A stretch of DNA of 64,000 nt from JADKCL01 sp031424495. GTDB lineage: Bacteria > Bacteroidota > Bacteroidia > J057 > JADKCL01. Shown here one piece after another: positions 35,149-43,339 of this stretch (position 1 is its first letter; each line of letters begins with the position of its first letter). The notes below the pieces were generated by a model. The model was not told the DNA's origin. It did not search any database and was given only the letters and a program-made list of their open reading frames with translations. A program made the position numbers and the translations under genes. The stretch spans positions 9,195-73,194 of the forward strand of contig JANPHP010000485.1 of assembly GCA_031424495.1 (NCBI GenBank), read 5' to 3'.

Positions 35149-35970
35149 ATGAAAAAGCACATCGTAAAATTCGCAGCCCTCGCCTTTGTCATGTCGCTCT
35201 TCGTGACATCCTGCCAAAAGGACGCTGTCGAAGCCAATGACACGCAGATCTCTGGCGCCCAATCATCCTCAGAAACCTCGGGCATGGTCGAGGACATGGG
35301 AGATGAAGCAGAATTTCGCATGGCCCCCAATACGCCGATCACAGGTTGCCCCGCAATCTCCTCTGCCGTACCCCAAGGCACCTTCCCCAACACGATCACG
35401 ATCGACTTTGGCACCGGTTGCACCGGCCAAAACGGCCGCTTGATCGCTGGCAAAATCATTATCGAGATCACCGGCGGCTACTTCACCCAAGGCGCAGTGC
35501 GCACCGCCCATACCGATGGCCTCACCGTCGATGGCAATAGCCTCGAATACACCCGCACCGTCACCAACATGGGCCTGAATGCCAGCGATCAGATGTACTG
35601 GACCGTCGAGGTCTCGGGCACCCGCACCAAAGCCGCCGATGGCAAGACTGCCACCTGGACTGCAAGCCGTGTGCGCACCATGATCGAGGGCCAAGCTACG
35701 ACCGAAGATATGCTGGACGATACCTATGAAATCACGGGCAGCGGTACGGGAACCTGCCACATGGGCAAAACATTCACCAGCACCATCACCACGCCCCTCA
35801 TCAAACGCGCTGATTGCCAGTGGGTCGTGAGCGGTGTCGAGGAAATCACCGGTGAAGGCCGCAGAGGCAACCGCAGCTTGGACTTTGGCGACGGCACCTG
35901 CGACGACAAAGGCACCGTCACCCTCTCCAATGGCGACACCCGCGAAATCACCTTGCATCGCCCACGGTAA
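35149..35970 (+). CDS. Bacteroidota-type conserved lipoprotein
   Basis: A 273-residue protein with a classic lipoprotein signal (MKKHIVKFAALAFVMSLFVT-SC, Cys 22). An acidic linker follows, then a beta-rich domain of about 200 residues with IDFGTGCTGQNGRLIAGKII, EYTRTVTNMG and SLDFGDGTCDDKGTVTL. I recall this domain as a conserved family of unknown function in Bacteroidota lipoproteins, in which repeated 'G-x-I-x-I' and 'T-R-T-V-T-N' strands are typical. Function is unknown; no catalytic residues stand out. It is a single-gene unit with its own intrinsic terminator 26 bases after the stop. Confidence 0.82.
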   Translation: MKKHIVKFAALAFVMSLFVTSCQKDAVEANDTQISGAQSSSETSGMVEDMGDEAEFRMAPNTPITGCPAISSAVPQGTFPNTITIDFGTGCTGQNGRLIAGKIIIEITGGYFTQGAVRTAHTDGLTVDGNSLEYTRTVTNMGLNASDQMYWTVEVSGTRTKAADGKTATWTASRVRTMIEGQATTEDMLDDTYEITGSGTGTCHMGKTFTSTITTPLIKRADCQWVVSGVEEITGEGRRGNRSLDFGDGTCDDKGTVTLSNGDTREITLHRPR

Positions 35971-35995
35971 AATTTGAGAGCAGAGTAGTGTTTTG

Positions 35996-36028
35996 GATCG
36001 GTCCCTTCGCAGGGGCCGATCGTTTTTT
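35996..36028 (+). terminator. Intrinsic terminator after the 35149 gene
   Basis: GATCGGTCCC (35996-36005) pairs with GGGGCCGATC (36012-36021) with one G-U pair and a six-base loop, followed by six T at 36023-36028. Confidence 0.9.
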
Positions 36029-36083
36029 GTCGCCGCCGATCCATTGTATCGTCGAGGCACTCCCAAATGTCGACCGTAAAACT

Positions 36084-36091
36084 TATATTTG
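36084..36091 (+). promoter_or_regulatory. Candidate -7 promoter element of the FKBP gene
   Basis: TATATTTG matches TAnnTTTG exactly and lies 29 bases before the ATG at 36121. No convincing -33 TTG is found at 19-21 bases upstream. Confidence 0.5.
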
Positions 36092-36120
36092 CGGCCATCA
36101 AAAAGATAAATGTGATTGCA

Positions 36121-36828
36121 ATGAAATATTCTCTTTCAACTCTTTTGCTTTGCTTGCTCGCCTTTCAATTCGGCTTTGCCCAGACAGCTCCCAAGCCTGC
36201 AAAACCGATTGCCCTCAAAACCAACCAAGACAGTGTCGGCTATGCCATCGGCATGGACATCGGCAACAACCTGAAAAAACAAGGTATTGAAGTGTCTATG
36301 GAGGCACTCAAAAAGGGCATGGAAGATGCCTATGCCACGAAGCCGACGCAACTCACCGAAGATCAAGTGCGCCAGGTGATGGCCGTGTTTCAGCGGAATA
36401 TGCAACTGAAGCAGGAGAAGGAAAAAGCAGCAGCTCAAGAAGCCAACAAGAAAAAAGGTGCCGATTTTCTTGCCCAAAACAAGACTCGCCCCGGCGTGAT
36501 CGTACTCCCGAATGGGCTGCAATATGAAGTGATCAAAGAGGGCACGGGCCGTCAGCCGCTCGCGACCGACCAAGTCACCACCCACTACCATGGTACACTG
36601 ATCGACGGCACTGTCTTTGACAGCTCGGTCGACCGTGGCGAACCTGCGACATTTCCTGTGAATGGTGTGATCCAAGCTTGGCAGACCATCCTCCCGATGA
36701 TGAAAGAAGGCGGCAAAGTGCGCATCGTTTCTCCGTCAGAGTTGGCATACGGCGCGCAAGGCGCAGGTCCAAAGATTGGCCCCAACGCAGTGCTGATCTT
36801 TGAGATCGAGCTCATCAAAGTCAATTGA
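36121..36828 (+). CDS. Periplasmic FKBP-type peptidyl-prolyl isomerase (FkpA/Mip-like)
   Basis: A 235-residue protein that accelerates proline isomerisation during folding of exported proteins. The start at 36121 gives a signal peptide (MKYSLSTLLLCLLAFQFGFAQ); the longer frame from 36067 includes the promoter element. An N-terminal dimerisation domain of long helices (about 35-130) has DSVGYAIGMDIGNNLKKQG, as in FkpA and Mip. The FKBP domain at about 140-233 has VTTHYHGTLIDGTVFDSS, the active-site W in VIQAWQTILPMMKEGG, and SELAYGAQG, and ends FEIELIKV. All core catalytic-pocket aromatics (Y, F, W, Y) are present. It is monocistronic, with a strong terminator. Confidence 0.94.
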   Translation: MKYSLSTLLLCLLAFQFGFAQTAPKPAKPIALKTNQDSVGYAIGMDIGNNLKKQGIEVSMEALKKGMEDAYATKPTQLTEDQVRQVMAVFQRNMQLKQEKEKAAAQEANKKKGADFLAQNKTRPGVIVLPNGLQYEVIKEGTGRQPLATDQVTTHYHGTLIDGTVFDSSVDRGEPATFPVNGVIQAWQTILPMMKEGGKVRIVSPSELAYGAQGAGPKIGPNAVLIFEIELIKVN

Positions 36829-36850
36829 TCTAGCTTTTGCCTGATCTGCG

Positions 36851-36905
36851 ATCGGCCACCTCTCCCACTTGCCGCAACGGCGTGTGGAGGAGGTGGCCGA
36901 TTTTT
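36851..36905 (+). terminator. Intrinsic terminator of the FKBP gene
   Basis: ATCGGCCACCT (36851-36861) pairs perfectly with AGGTGGCCGAT (36891-36901) and is followed by TTTTT. The loop itself contains a small secondary hairpin (TTGCCG/CGGC). It lies 22 bases after the stop. Confidence 0.88.
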
Positions 36906-36984
36906 GTTGGGGGGGCAGTGGGCACGTGCGACCATTGAACAAGATCGTCCCGCCGCGATGTACCATTCTTCAATTCAACGATGG

Positions 36985-37635
36985 TTATTCGTTGGCCAAA
37001 ACCATGTTTGCGATCACCGTTTGGTGGTGCGCGAAGTGGTTGAGTGTGAGCATCAGCATCTCCCGTAGCGTCACCAAGCCGATATAGGGGAATGGCAATT
37101 GCAGATCGTCGAGTTGCGCCTCGTCATAATTGCCGATGAGCGTGATCAGTGCCTTGCATTGCCCCATCAAAACCGCCACAACTTCTTCCTGTGTCGTCTT
37201 GTCTGCGGTGGGCAATTTGTCGGGCAACCCAGGAAATTGTGAGCCTGTGAGGGCATAAAAATCTGCACCGACTTTTTCATTCGCTGCAGAATGGAGCACT
37301 GCATTCTCTTCTGCACCCGTTGTGGTCTTGGGAACAAATGCAGGCAGCGTTTTCCATCCTGTCCCGGTCGTGGCCGCCTTGTAATCGGCCCAAAAATCGG
37401 CTTGGCTGCGCGAAGCCCTGCCCGAATGACCCCAACGTTCTGCAAATGCAGCCGGCTGCTTGAGCAAATTCGTCACCGGCAACAGGGTCAGCGTGAGGTG
37501 TTGTAGGTGCTCGCAAGGCGACCAAGCCTCGGCATTTTCCCTGCGAAAAAAATCTGAACGACCCATTTGCGCAGCATAGGTCGACATTGTTGAAAATTCA
37601 AACTCCAATTGGGTGAGCAGCAGTTGCGTTTCCAT
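36985..37635 (-). CDS. DinB-superfamily protein
   Basis: A 216-residue four-helix-bundle protein of the DinB/YfiT type. Candidate metal-binding histidines are in EHLQH (His 43 and 46) and in NHFAHHQT near the C terminus, the usual spacing for the family's three-His site. The mature protein has no signal and is cytoplasmic. Members include thiol transferases for bacillithiol or mycothiol and many of unknown activity, so the reaction is open. I start at the ATG at 37635; a TTG at 37650 would add five residues. It lies 79 bases downstream of a Crp/Fnr-type regulator on the same strand and may be co-transcribed with it. Confidence 0.82.
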   Translation of the reverse strand: METQLLLTQLEFEFSTMSTYAAQMGRSDFFRRENAEAWSPCEHLQHLTLTLLPVTNLLKQPAAFAERWGHSGRASRSQADFWADYKAATTGTGWKTLPAFVPKTTTGAEENAVLHSAANEKVGADFYALTGSQFPGLPDKLPTADKTTQEEVVAVLMGQCKALITLIGNYDEAQLDDLQLPFPYIGLVTLREMLMLTLNHFAHHQTVIANMVLANE

Positions 37636-37714
37636 CGTATTGTGTCTCAATTGTGATCAAAAACCTTGTGAATTGAAACCAAATGTAGGCCGCGCAATCT
37701 GCCGAAAAATTAAC

Positions 37715-38311
37715 CTAGGTTACATTCTGCTGAGGCTTTGCCAGTTTTTTGCGCAGGCGGCTCAGGCTTTCCCTTTCGATGCCGAGGTAGGAAGCGATAT
37801 GAAACAGTGGCACCTTCTCAAACAACCATGGCCGCTTTTGCAAGAGCTTGAGGTAACGCTCCTCTGCGCTGAGAAACATGAGGTTCTCGGTGCGCTGCTC
37901 GGCCAAGACATACACCTTTTCAGCGATGATGCGTCCAAACTGTTGCCAAGCCATCGAGCTCTTGTAGGCATTTTGTAGGGCCTCATTGGAAATGGTAATG
38001 AGCTTGCAATCCTCAAGGGCTTGGATATAATATTTGCCTTGGTTTTGGAGAATGAAGCTTTGGTAGGAGACCACAAAATCATTTTCAAAGAAAAATTGCA
38101 GATTGATCTCCTTGCCACGATCGTTGATGTAATACATGCGCAAAACACCCTCCTCGACAAATGCCAAATCGGTGCAGACATCACCCGCTTGCACAAAAAA
38201 CTCCTTGGCCTTGAGCTGCAAGGGATGTCGACTGTTGCTGAAATAGAGATCACAATCCGGCAAGGGAATGGTGGTGATGCGTTCGACTTTTGCCCTCAAC
38301 TTGGTAGCCAT
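37715..38311 (-). CDS. Crp/Fnr-family transcription regulator
   Basis: A 198-residue regulator. Residues about 20-120 form the cyclic-nucleotide-binding-type beta roll (FFVQAGDVCTDLAFVEEGVLRMYY, shown by its core FVEEGVLRMY, and GKEINLQFFFENDFV). The long dimer helix follows, then a winged-helix DNA-binding domain near 145-190 (YLKLLQKRPWLFEKVP, HIASYLGIERESLSRLRKKL). No cysteine cluster for an iron-sulfur centre is present, so it is not an oxygen sensor of the Fnr kind. Bacteroidota have many such single-gene regulators with unknown ligand. The DinB-like gene follows downstream and is a plausible target or operon partner. Confidence 0.92.
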   Translation of the reverse strand: MATKLRAKVERITTIPLPDCDLYFSNSRHPLQLKAKEFFVQAGDVCTDLAFVEEGVLRMYYINDRGKEINLQFFFENDFVVSYQSFILQNQGKYYIQALEDCKLITISNEALQNAYKSSMAWQQFGRIIAEKVYVLAEQRTENLMFLSAEERYLKLLQKRPWLFEKVPLFHIASYLGIERESLSRLRKKLAKPQQNVT

Positions 38312-38523
38312 ATTCTGTCTCGATGATTGGGTGTGGCATCGTCCACGGTAGCGTACAAAGCCAATTTCGCAATTTTTGAGGCGAATAACAAACAGCGTTC
38401 ATCGCTGTGGAACTTCTAAAGCCCCTCGTAAGCGTGTACATCAGGCAAAAAAATGGGAGCAGGGTCTTGCTCATCGTGTTTTTTTGTTTCTTGCAGTCGA
38501 TCACAGCGTAATATTGGTTGACT

Positions 38524-39657
38524 ATGGTAAAATTCAGGCCCCTCAAGGACCGCTATATCAAGAGCATCAAATCCTTGAATGCATTTTTGGAGCTGCGTGG
38601 CTCACTTGCCAATTGCACTTTGGTAGATTTGGATTTCACAGCCAATGTCGTCGATTGGATGCAAGTGCAAATCGAACACACCACCTTTTTGGGATGTGCA
38701 TTTCGCTCGGTGGACGAAATGATCTTGCGGGAGAAAGGGGCATTCATTTACCCACGCCATCCCGATCTTGCCTACAATCCCTACCGCAAGGCGCTTTATA
38801 CTTGGCAAGAATTGATGGAGGGCTTTAGCCCCGAAAATGATGGCAGCCTCGACCTCGCGATCTTCCAGCAATTTTCAGAATGCCGCTACAATCCCAGCAT
38901 CAATGAGGCGCTCAATCAACGCATCCACGACCACGCGATTGACGAGGCCCTGCGCAGCTTGCTCAAATATGACGCCGAGGGCATGACCGAGAAACGCTGC
39001 ATCGGCATCATGGGCGGGCACGGCACCAAACGCAGCGACGATTGTTACCGCAAGGTCGCCCACACAGCGCTAATGCTCACGCAAGCGGGCTTTTTTGTGG
39101 CCTCAGGCGGAGGCCCAGGCATCATGGAGGCCGCAAACCTCGGTGCATGGATGGCTAATTATACTGCTGCAGATTTGAACGTTGCGATCGCCATATTGTG
39201 CCGAGCTCCACATTTCAACGACATCGGCTATTTTGATGCTGCAAAAGCTGTGCTTGCGCAATATCCAGACGGCCGGGAGAGCTTGGCGATCCCGACTTGG
39301 TATTATGGTCATGAGCCCAGCAATTTGTTTGCGACGGCCATCGCCAAATATTTCAGCAATAGCATCCGCGAGGATACACTCTTGGCTGTGAGCCTGCACG
39401 GGGTAGTTTTTGCGCCGGGAAGTGCCGGCACCACCCAAGAGATTTTTATGGAGGCCACCCAAAACCATTACGCCACCTTCAATTACTACAGTCCCATGGT
39501 CTTTTTGGGCCGCAATCGATACGAAACCGAGACGATGATCTATGCGCTGGTGCAGCAGCTTTCGGCAGGGCAACCCTACCATGAATTGTTGCACCTGGCC
39601 GACGAGGCCGAGGAAGTCTTGGACTTTTTGCTGCGGCATGGGCCCATGAAGCGGTGA
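38524..39657 (+). CDS. LOG-family Rossmann-fold protein, long form
   Basis: A 377-residue cytoplasmic protein. The C-terminal two thirds carry the lysine-decarboxylase-like (LOG) fold: the phosphate-binding ASGGGPGIMEAANLGAW near 195-211 and the second signature PGSAGTTQEIFMEATQNHY near 295, equivalent to the P-G-G-x-G-T-x-x-E motif with Ser replacing the second Gly. Members with these motifs hydrolyse nucleoside monophosphates to release the base and ribose 5-phosphate; plant and some bacterial members activate cytokinins. The N-terminal 150 residues (ADxx-type beta/alpha region) are an extension absent in short LOG proteins. I start at ATG 38524 rather than TTG 38518. It converges closely on the next gene. 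Confidence 0.82.
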   Translation: MVKFRPLKDRYIKSIKSLNAFLELRGSLANCTLVDLDFTANVVDWMQVQIEHTTFLGCAFRSVDEMILREKGAFIYPRHPDLAYNPYRKALYTWQELMEGFSPENDGSLDLAIFQQFSECRYNPSINEALNQRIHDHAIDEALRSLLKYDAEGMTEKRCIGIMGGHGTKRSDDCYRKVAHTALMLTQAGFFVASGGGPGIMEAANLGAWMANYTAADLNVAIAILCRAPHFNDIGYFDAAKAVLAQYPDGRESLAIPTWYYGHEPSNLFATAIAKYFSNSIREDTLLAVSLHGVVFAPGSAGTTQEIFMEATQNHYATFNYYSPMVFLGRNRYETETMIYALVQQLSAGQPYHELLHLADEAEEVLDFLLRHGPMKR

Positions 39658-39680
39658 GGGGGGCACTAAAGAATTCCGGA

Positions 39681-41249
39681 TTATCCTTTTGCTACTTTGG
39701 TTTTCAAGAATTCCGAAATTGCGCTGGTAGCACCGTTGATTCGATCATCAACCCCTAGATATGGCAATCGCAATATGACTTCATTCATTCTGCCAAGTCT
39801 TGCAAGTGCTTTGAGATTCAAAATCAAGGAGTAATCTGTCAAATAGCTCTGTGTCCAATCAATCAAATCAAAGATGGCAACCGACGCGGCATCGTTCTTC
39901 CACCGACATTGTGTAAATCGCATGAGGCCCGAGATCGAACTATATTTGATAGGTTTCCCTTGGTTTACGAACTTCTGCAAGATCTCTTGAAATGCATCTT
40001 CCAAGCGATTTGGCTGGCCCAGTTTGGATTTTTCCCATTCCAAAAACAGACCAAGTTCCCAATCGCGAATAGGAGACAATCTCATAATCAGACTGTTCAA
40101 AGCATCATGCAAAGCAAGATTCCCATGGTGTGCCAAGGCGGGAACGAGTCGTGGCCAATAGATATCCCTTTCAGATTCAAGTTCGGTGAGCGTACATTGG
40201 AGATCCCAGCGATTGATCCAAGCAAAGACCAGGTAACGATAGGTAATTTGAATTTTGAGATCAGCTCCATCACACTCTTGCATTGTGTCGATACGCGCGA
40301 CCCATTGTAGTATATACTCCATTTCTTGTGGCGGCGCACAACTAGCATAAGTCGCCAAGGCAACAAAATTTACTGCCTTTCCCATCAGCGGAAGGTCTGT
40401 GAACCTTTCTAGGTAGTGCGCTTTGAGAAGGTGGGTATCGTTCGTTTCAATGAGCTGCTCACAGAGCGTTAGCATCAAAGAATCATACGATAGCGGCGCA
40501 GACACAATAATTCGAATAGCCAAAGGTATGTCCCTGAGCAATGCTGCAGCTCGAACGCCGAGGACTTGGAATACGTTCTCTTTTGTATCTGGATAATCTC
40601 CTACGTATGTCCCTATTAATGCCCAGAATTCAACTTCTAACCCTCGCGAAAGTAGAGCATGAACAAAGCCATGGTCATTGTAAAAATTGATATTGACAGG
40701 ATCCAAGTGAGCGATGATCTGCCGAAGGCGATCGATTGAATTGCACTCGGCAAAACTTTTGATTGCATCGATTGCCTCCCAATAATTGTAGTGCCGATCC
40801 AGATCGATTTGATCGAAGTACTGATTCATTTTCTGAAAATCACCTCGATCAAAGGCCAGTTTACCCAAATCACAACAATACTGATTGCGATGTTGCGTTG
40901 CCATTTCAAATTCTCCCAAAGACATACTTACAGCGAGGGCATCTGCAAATTTTTCCTCCCATTCCAGCGCCTTTTCTGCCATTTTCTGGCGCCCAAAGGC
41001 TTTTGCGAGACTTCTTGCCAAAGGGGTCTGTTCGTATGATCCAGTGATCAATGGCCAATAACTTTCAGCCCATAAAGTGAATCCTGCATCGGCAATAGCA
41101 TGGCCAATACCAGAATTTGCACGACTAACCCAGCTCTCATAACTTATGTAGCTTTCGATGGAAGCCCTTTCCTCATCATTCAATGTCAGTGTCAATTCGA
41201 TCAAGGCATTCAAATCGATTCTGTCTTGTTCTGATAGAGAATTTTCCAT
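39681..41249 (-). CDS. Helical-repeat protein of unknown function
   Basis: A 522-residue protein with no signal peptide and no recognised motif. The whole length predicts as helices, with repeated pairs such as KALEWEEKFADALAVSMSLGE, CDLGKLAFDRGDFQKMNQYF and EYILQWVARIDTM spaced like TPR or related solenoid repeats. This suggests a protein-binding scaffold. The sequence is visibly more AT-rich than flanking genes and uses AT-ending codons (ATT, GAA, AAA) more freely, which may mean a different history from its neighbours. The nearest genes are a LOG-family protein (convergent) and a pore-like membrane protein 38 bases upstream on the same strand. Function is not assigned. Confidence 0.75.
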   Translation of the reverse strand: MENSLSEQDRIDLNALIELTLTLNDEERASIESYISYESWVSRANSGIGHAIADAGFTLWAESYWPLITGSYEQTPLARSLAKAFGRQKMAEKALEWEEKFADALAVSMSLGEFEMATQHRNQYCCDLGKLAFDRGDFQKMNQYFDQIDLDRHYNYWEAIDAIKSFAECNSIDRLRQIIAHLDPVNINFYNDHGFVHALLSRGLEVEFWALIGTYVGDYPDTKENVFQVLGVRAAALLRDIPLAIRIIVSAPLSYDSLMLTLCEQLIETNDTHLLKAHYLERFTDLPLMGKAVNFVALATYASCAPPQEMEYILQWVARIDTMQECDGADLKIQITYRYLVFAWINRWDLQCTLTELESERDIYWPRLVPALAHHGNLALHDALNSLIMRLSPIRDWELGLFLEWEKSKLGQPNRLEDAFQEILQKFVNQGKPIKYSSISGLMRFTQCRWKNDAASVAIFDLIDWTQSYLTDYSLILNLKALARLGRMNEVILRLPYLGVDDRINGATSAISEFLKTKVAKG

Positions 41250-41287
41250 GGTTCAAAATTTGTTTGTAGTTGAATCCAAAAAGTCAA

Positions 41288-41668
41288 TCATTCCTCCTCC
41301 ACATCCAAATTCAGGAGGTGCAATACCCGATGAATCGCAGGTGCCAACAATACAGCCGCTGTCGTCAAAAACGCAATTCCACTAAACAGGGCATACAGTG
41401 AGGCGAAGATCTTTGCAGCATCAGTCTGCATCGGCGTCACAGGTCCCATGCCCGTGAGGATCATGCTCGCATTGTAAAAGCCATCGATCAGGGAGACATC
41501 GCCAAAATAGCAGTAGCCTACGATTCCGATCAGCAACGAAAACGAGATAATCACACTTGCATAAGCCAAAAAGCGCAACTGCCGATGGGCAAATTGTTTC
41601 CTGCTCAAGAGGGGCTGCCGCCTGTGCTCAAAGTTTCTCCCGATCCTAGTTTTAGGCCTTTCTTTCAT
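41288..41668 (-). CDS. Two-helix membrane protein with a potassium-channel-like pore segment
   Basis: A 126-residue protein. A basic N terminus (RRQPLLSRKQFAHRQLR) precedes helix one (about 33-53, FLAYASVIISFSLLIGIVGYCYF). A re-entrant-looking segment DGFYNASMILTGMGPVTP follows at about 62-79, then helix two (about 85-110, KIFASLYALFSGIAFLTTAAVLL). The order helix, pore loop, helix is that of 2TM cation channels, with T-G-M-G-P at the place of the selectivity filter T-V-G-Y-G. This is not a canonical filter, so conduction is not established. The ATG overlaps the stop of the upstream esterase gene by four bases (ATGA), so the two are translationally coupled. Confidence 0.72.
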   Translation of the reverse strand: MKERPKTRIGRNFEHRRQPLLSRKQFAHRQLRFLAYASVIISFSLLIGIVGYCYFGDVSLIDGFYNASMILTGMGPVTPMQTDAAKIFASLYALFSGIAFLTTAAVLLAPAIHRVLHLLNLDVEEE

Positions 41669-43191
41669 CGCTTCAAGATAACGATCTTATTGGTGATTCG
41701 CAGTCCGTCCATGTTCAATTGAAGGGCAAAAATGCCCGTTGCAAGGTGGTCGACGGGGAGCGTGCGCAGGAGCAATCCATCTGTCACGCCACTCCAAGAA
41801 GCTACTCTTTTCCCTTGCATATCAATCATTTCCAATAGATAATCTCCTGCTGGAAAATTCACACCTTGCAATTGAAAATCTTGTAGGTCACCTACCGTTG
41901 CAATCCGCAATTCAGGAGTAATTCCGAGCTCAGATCCAAGCCCTACAGGCCCCACAACGACTTGCAATAGTGCAGGATCTGCGGCCGCGTCCAGATAGCT
42001 GAATGCGCGCGCTGTAATCGTGCGCAATCCCAGCGTCTGCCATTGGATATCAATGGTATTGGCGTTAGGATTGGCCGACACGATCGTGCCGCCATTGACG
42101 GTCCAGCACCAGTGATGACCAGCTTGAAACGGCACCGAGTAGGTCTCTATTGCATTGGGATATGAATATCCAATTCCCGAAATCGCACCCGTCACGGGCT
42201 TCAAGAAATTCCACAAAAAATCGCGTGTATCCACCAGAATAGGATTCCAATATTGCGTGGGGCCGCCGACAAAATTGTTGGCGACGACTGTGCCCCAGAC
42301 ATTGTGGCCCTCTCCCGGAAATGGAACAAATTCGCTGTAAATGCCTAGGTGCTGCAAGCGTGGATGGATCAATGATGAACCATAAACTGCGGGCAAAGTG
42401 ATCAATGCGGTGAAGGGATATCCATAACCATAAGGCACCACGGGATCCAAATCCCCGTGAAATGAAATCATCGGCGTGCTTTCGCTGGGTTCGATCCATG
42501 AGGTGTCGCCGATGGCGCCCCAAGCGTTGACAAGCGCTTTGACCTTGGTGGAATGGTTGTAAGTATTGCCACTGCAAGTCTTGCAACCCAAATCAGGCGC
42601 AATAAAAGGAAGCCCTGAAGCATAACTGCTCGCAGGGCGCTCGGCCTCGCTCATGTATTGAGAGTGCATCGCGGAGATGCTACCCGCACTCACGCCACCC
42701 GCAAAAACCCAATTGGTATCGATGCGAAAACTATCTGCAAATTCCTTGAAATACCGTATCGCCGCGCTCCAATCCTGCACCGCACGATAGACGGCCCGCT
42801 CCCCCGAACTGCCGTCGGCGACATTCATGCCGAGGCGATAATTGATGCTCGCGGTTACAAAGCCTTTGCGCGCAAAGGAATCGCACAGCGAACGCGCGTC
42901 TTCATCCTCCTTGGCGCCGATGAGAAATCCGCCGCCAAAGGCAAACATGATGAGCGGCCTGCGGGCGAGCGTATCGCCGAGGGGCTCGTACAAATCAAGC
43001 TTGAGGTCTTGGGTGACCGTGACATTCTCATTGACATAGACGGCCGGAATCGCTTGCGCTGTACCATAGACGATATCAGCAGTCTTCTGGACTTGGAAAA
43101 TGGCTTGGCGGTAGCGCAACGTGTCACAGGTCTGCGCGTGAGCCGACATGGTGAGCAGCAGTGCGAATATGAGCAGAGATAACGTGCGCAT
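41665..43191 (-). CDS. T9SS-secreted alpha/beta-hydrolase (carboxylesterase-like)
   Basis: A 508-residue secreted hydrolase. A signal peptide (MRTLSLLIFALLLTMSAHAQ) is followed by an esterase domain over about 25-330: the oxyanion region FAFGGGFLIG near 83-92, the nucleophile elbow G-G-V-S-A-G with Ser 168, an acidic residue in HGDLDPVVP (Asp 247 or 249), and the His of GEGHNVWG at 296. Next is a PKD/Ig-like segment (about 345-410) and a C-terminal T9SS-type domain (from about 425; FPAGDYLLEMIDMQGKR, ATGIFALQL, NKIVILKR). It resembles feruloyl or acetyl-xylan type esterases only generally; the substrate is unknown. It is coupled to the small pore-like gene downstream. Confidence 0.88.
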   Translation of the reverse strand: MRTLSLLIFALLLTMSAHAQTCDTLRYRQAIFQVQKTADIVYGTAQAIPAVYVNENVTVTQDLKLDLYEPLGDTLARRPLIMFAFGGGFLIGAKEDEDARSLCDSFARKGFVTASINYRLGMNVADGSSGERAVYRAVQDWSAAIRYFKEFADSFRIDTNWVFAGGVSAGSISAMHSQYMSEAERPASSYASGLPFIAPDLGCKTCSGNTYNHSTKVKALVNAWGAIGDTSWIEPSESTPMISFHGDLDPVVPYGYGYPFTALITLPAVYGSSLIHPRLQHLGIYSEFVPFPGEGHNVWGTVVANNFVGGPTQYWNPILVDTRDFLWNFLKPVTGAISGIGYSYPNAIETYSVPFQAGHHWCWTVNGGTIVSANPNANTIDIQWQTLGLRTITARAFSYLDAAADPALLQVVVGPVGLGSELGITPELRIATVGDLQDFQLQGVNFPAGDYLLEMIDMQGKRVASWSGVTDGLLLRTLPVDHLATGIFALQLNMDGLRITNKIVILKR

Positions 43192-43304
43192 CGATCGTGT
43201 ATTTGCAGGGAAAGGTAGGAAAATTCTGGGATGGATGCTTGATTTCTGCCGAATTGGTCAAAAGGATGCAGGTCCCGAGGGGGAGAAGCCACTTTGCAGC
43301 GGTC

Positions 43305-43335
43305 TTGCAAAAAAAGTCTACCCTGTGTATCTTCG
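43305..43335 (+). promoter_or_regulatory. Bacteroidetes-type promoter abutting the nuclease gene
   Basis: TTG at 43305-43307 and TATCTTCG at 43328-43335 (one mismatch to TAnnTTTG) are separated by 20 bases. The ATG follows after four bases, so the transcript would be nearly leaderless. Confidence 0.5.
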
Positions 43336-43339
43336 CAGT

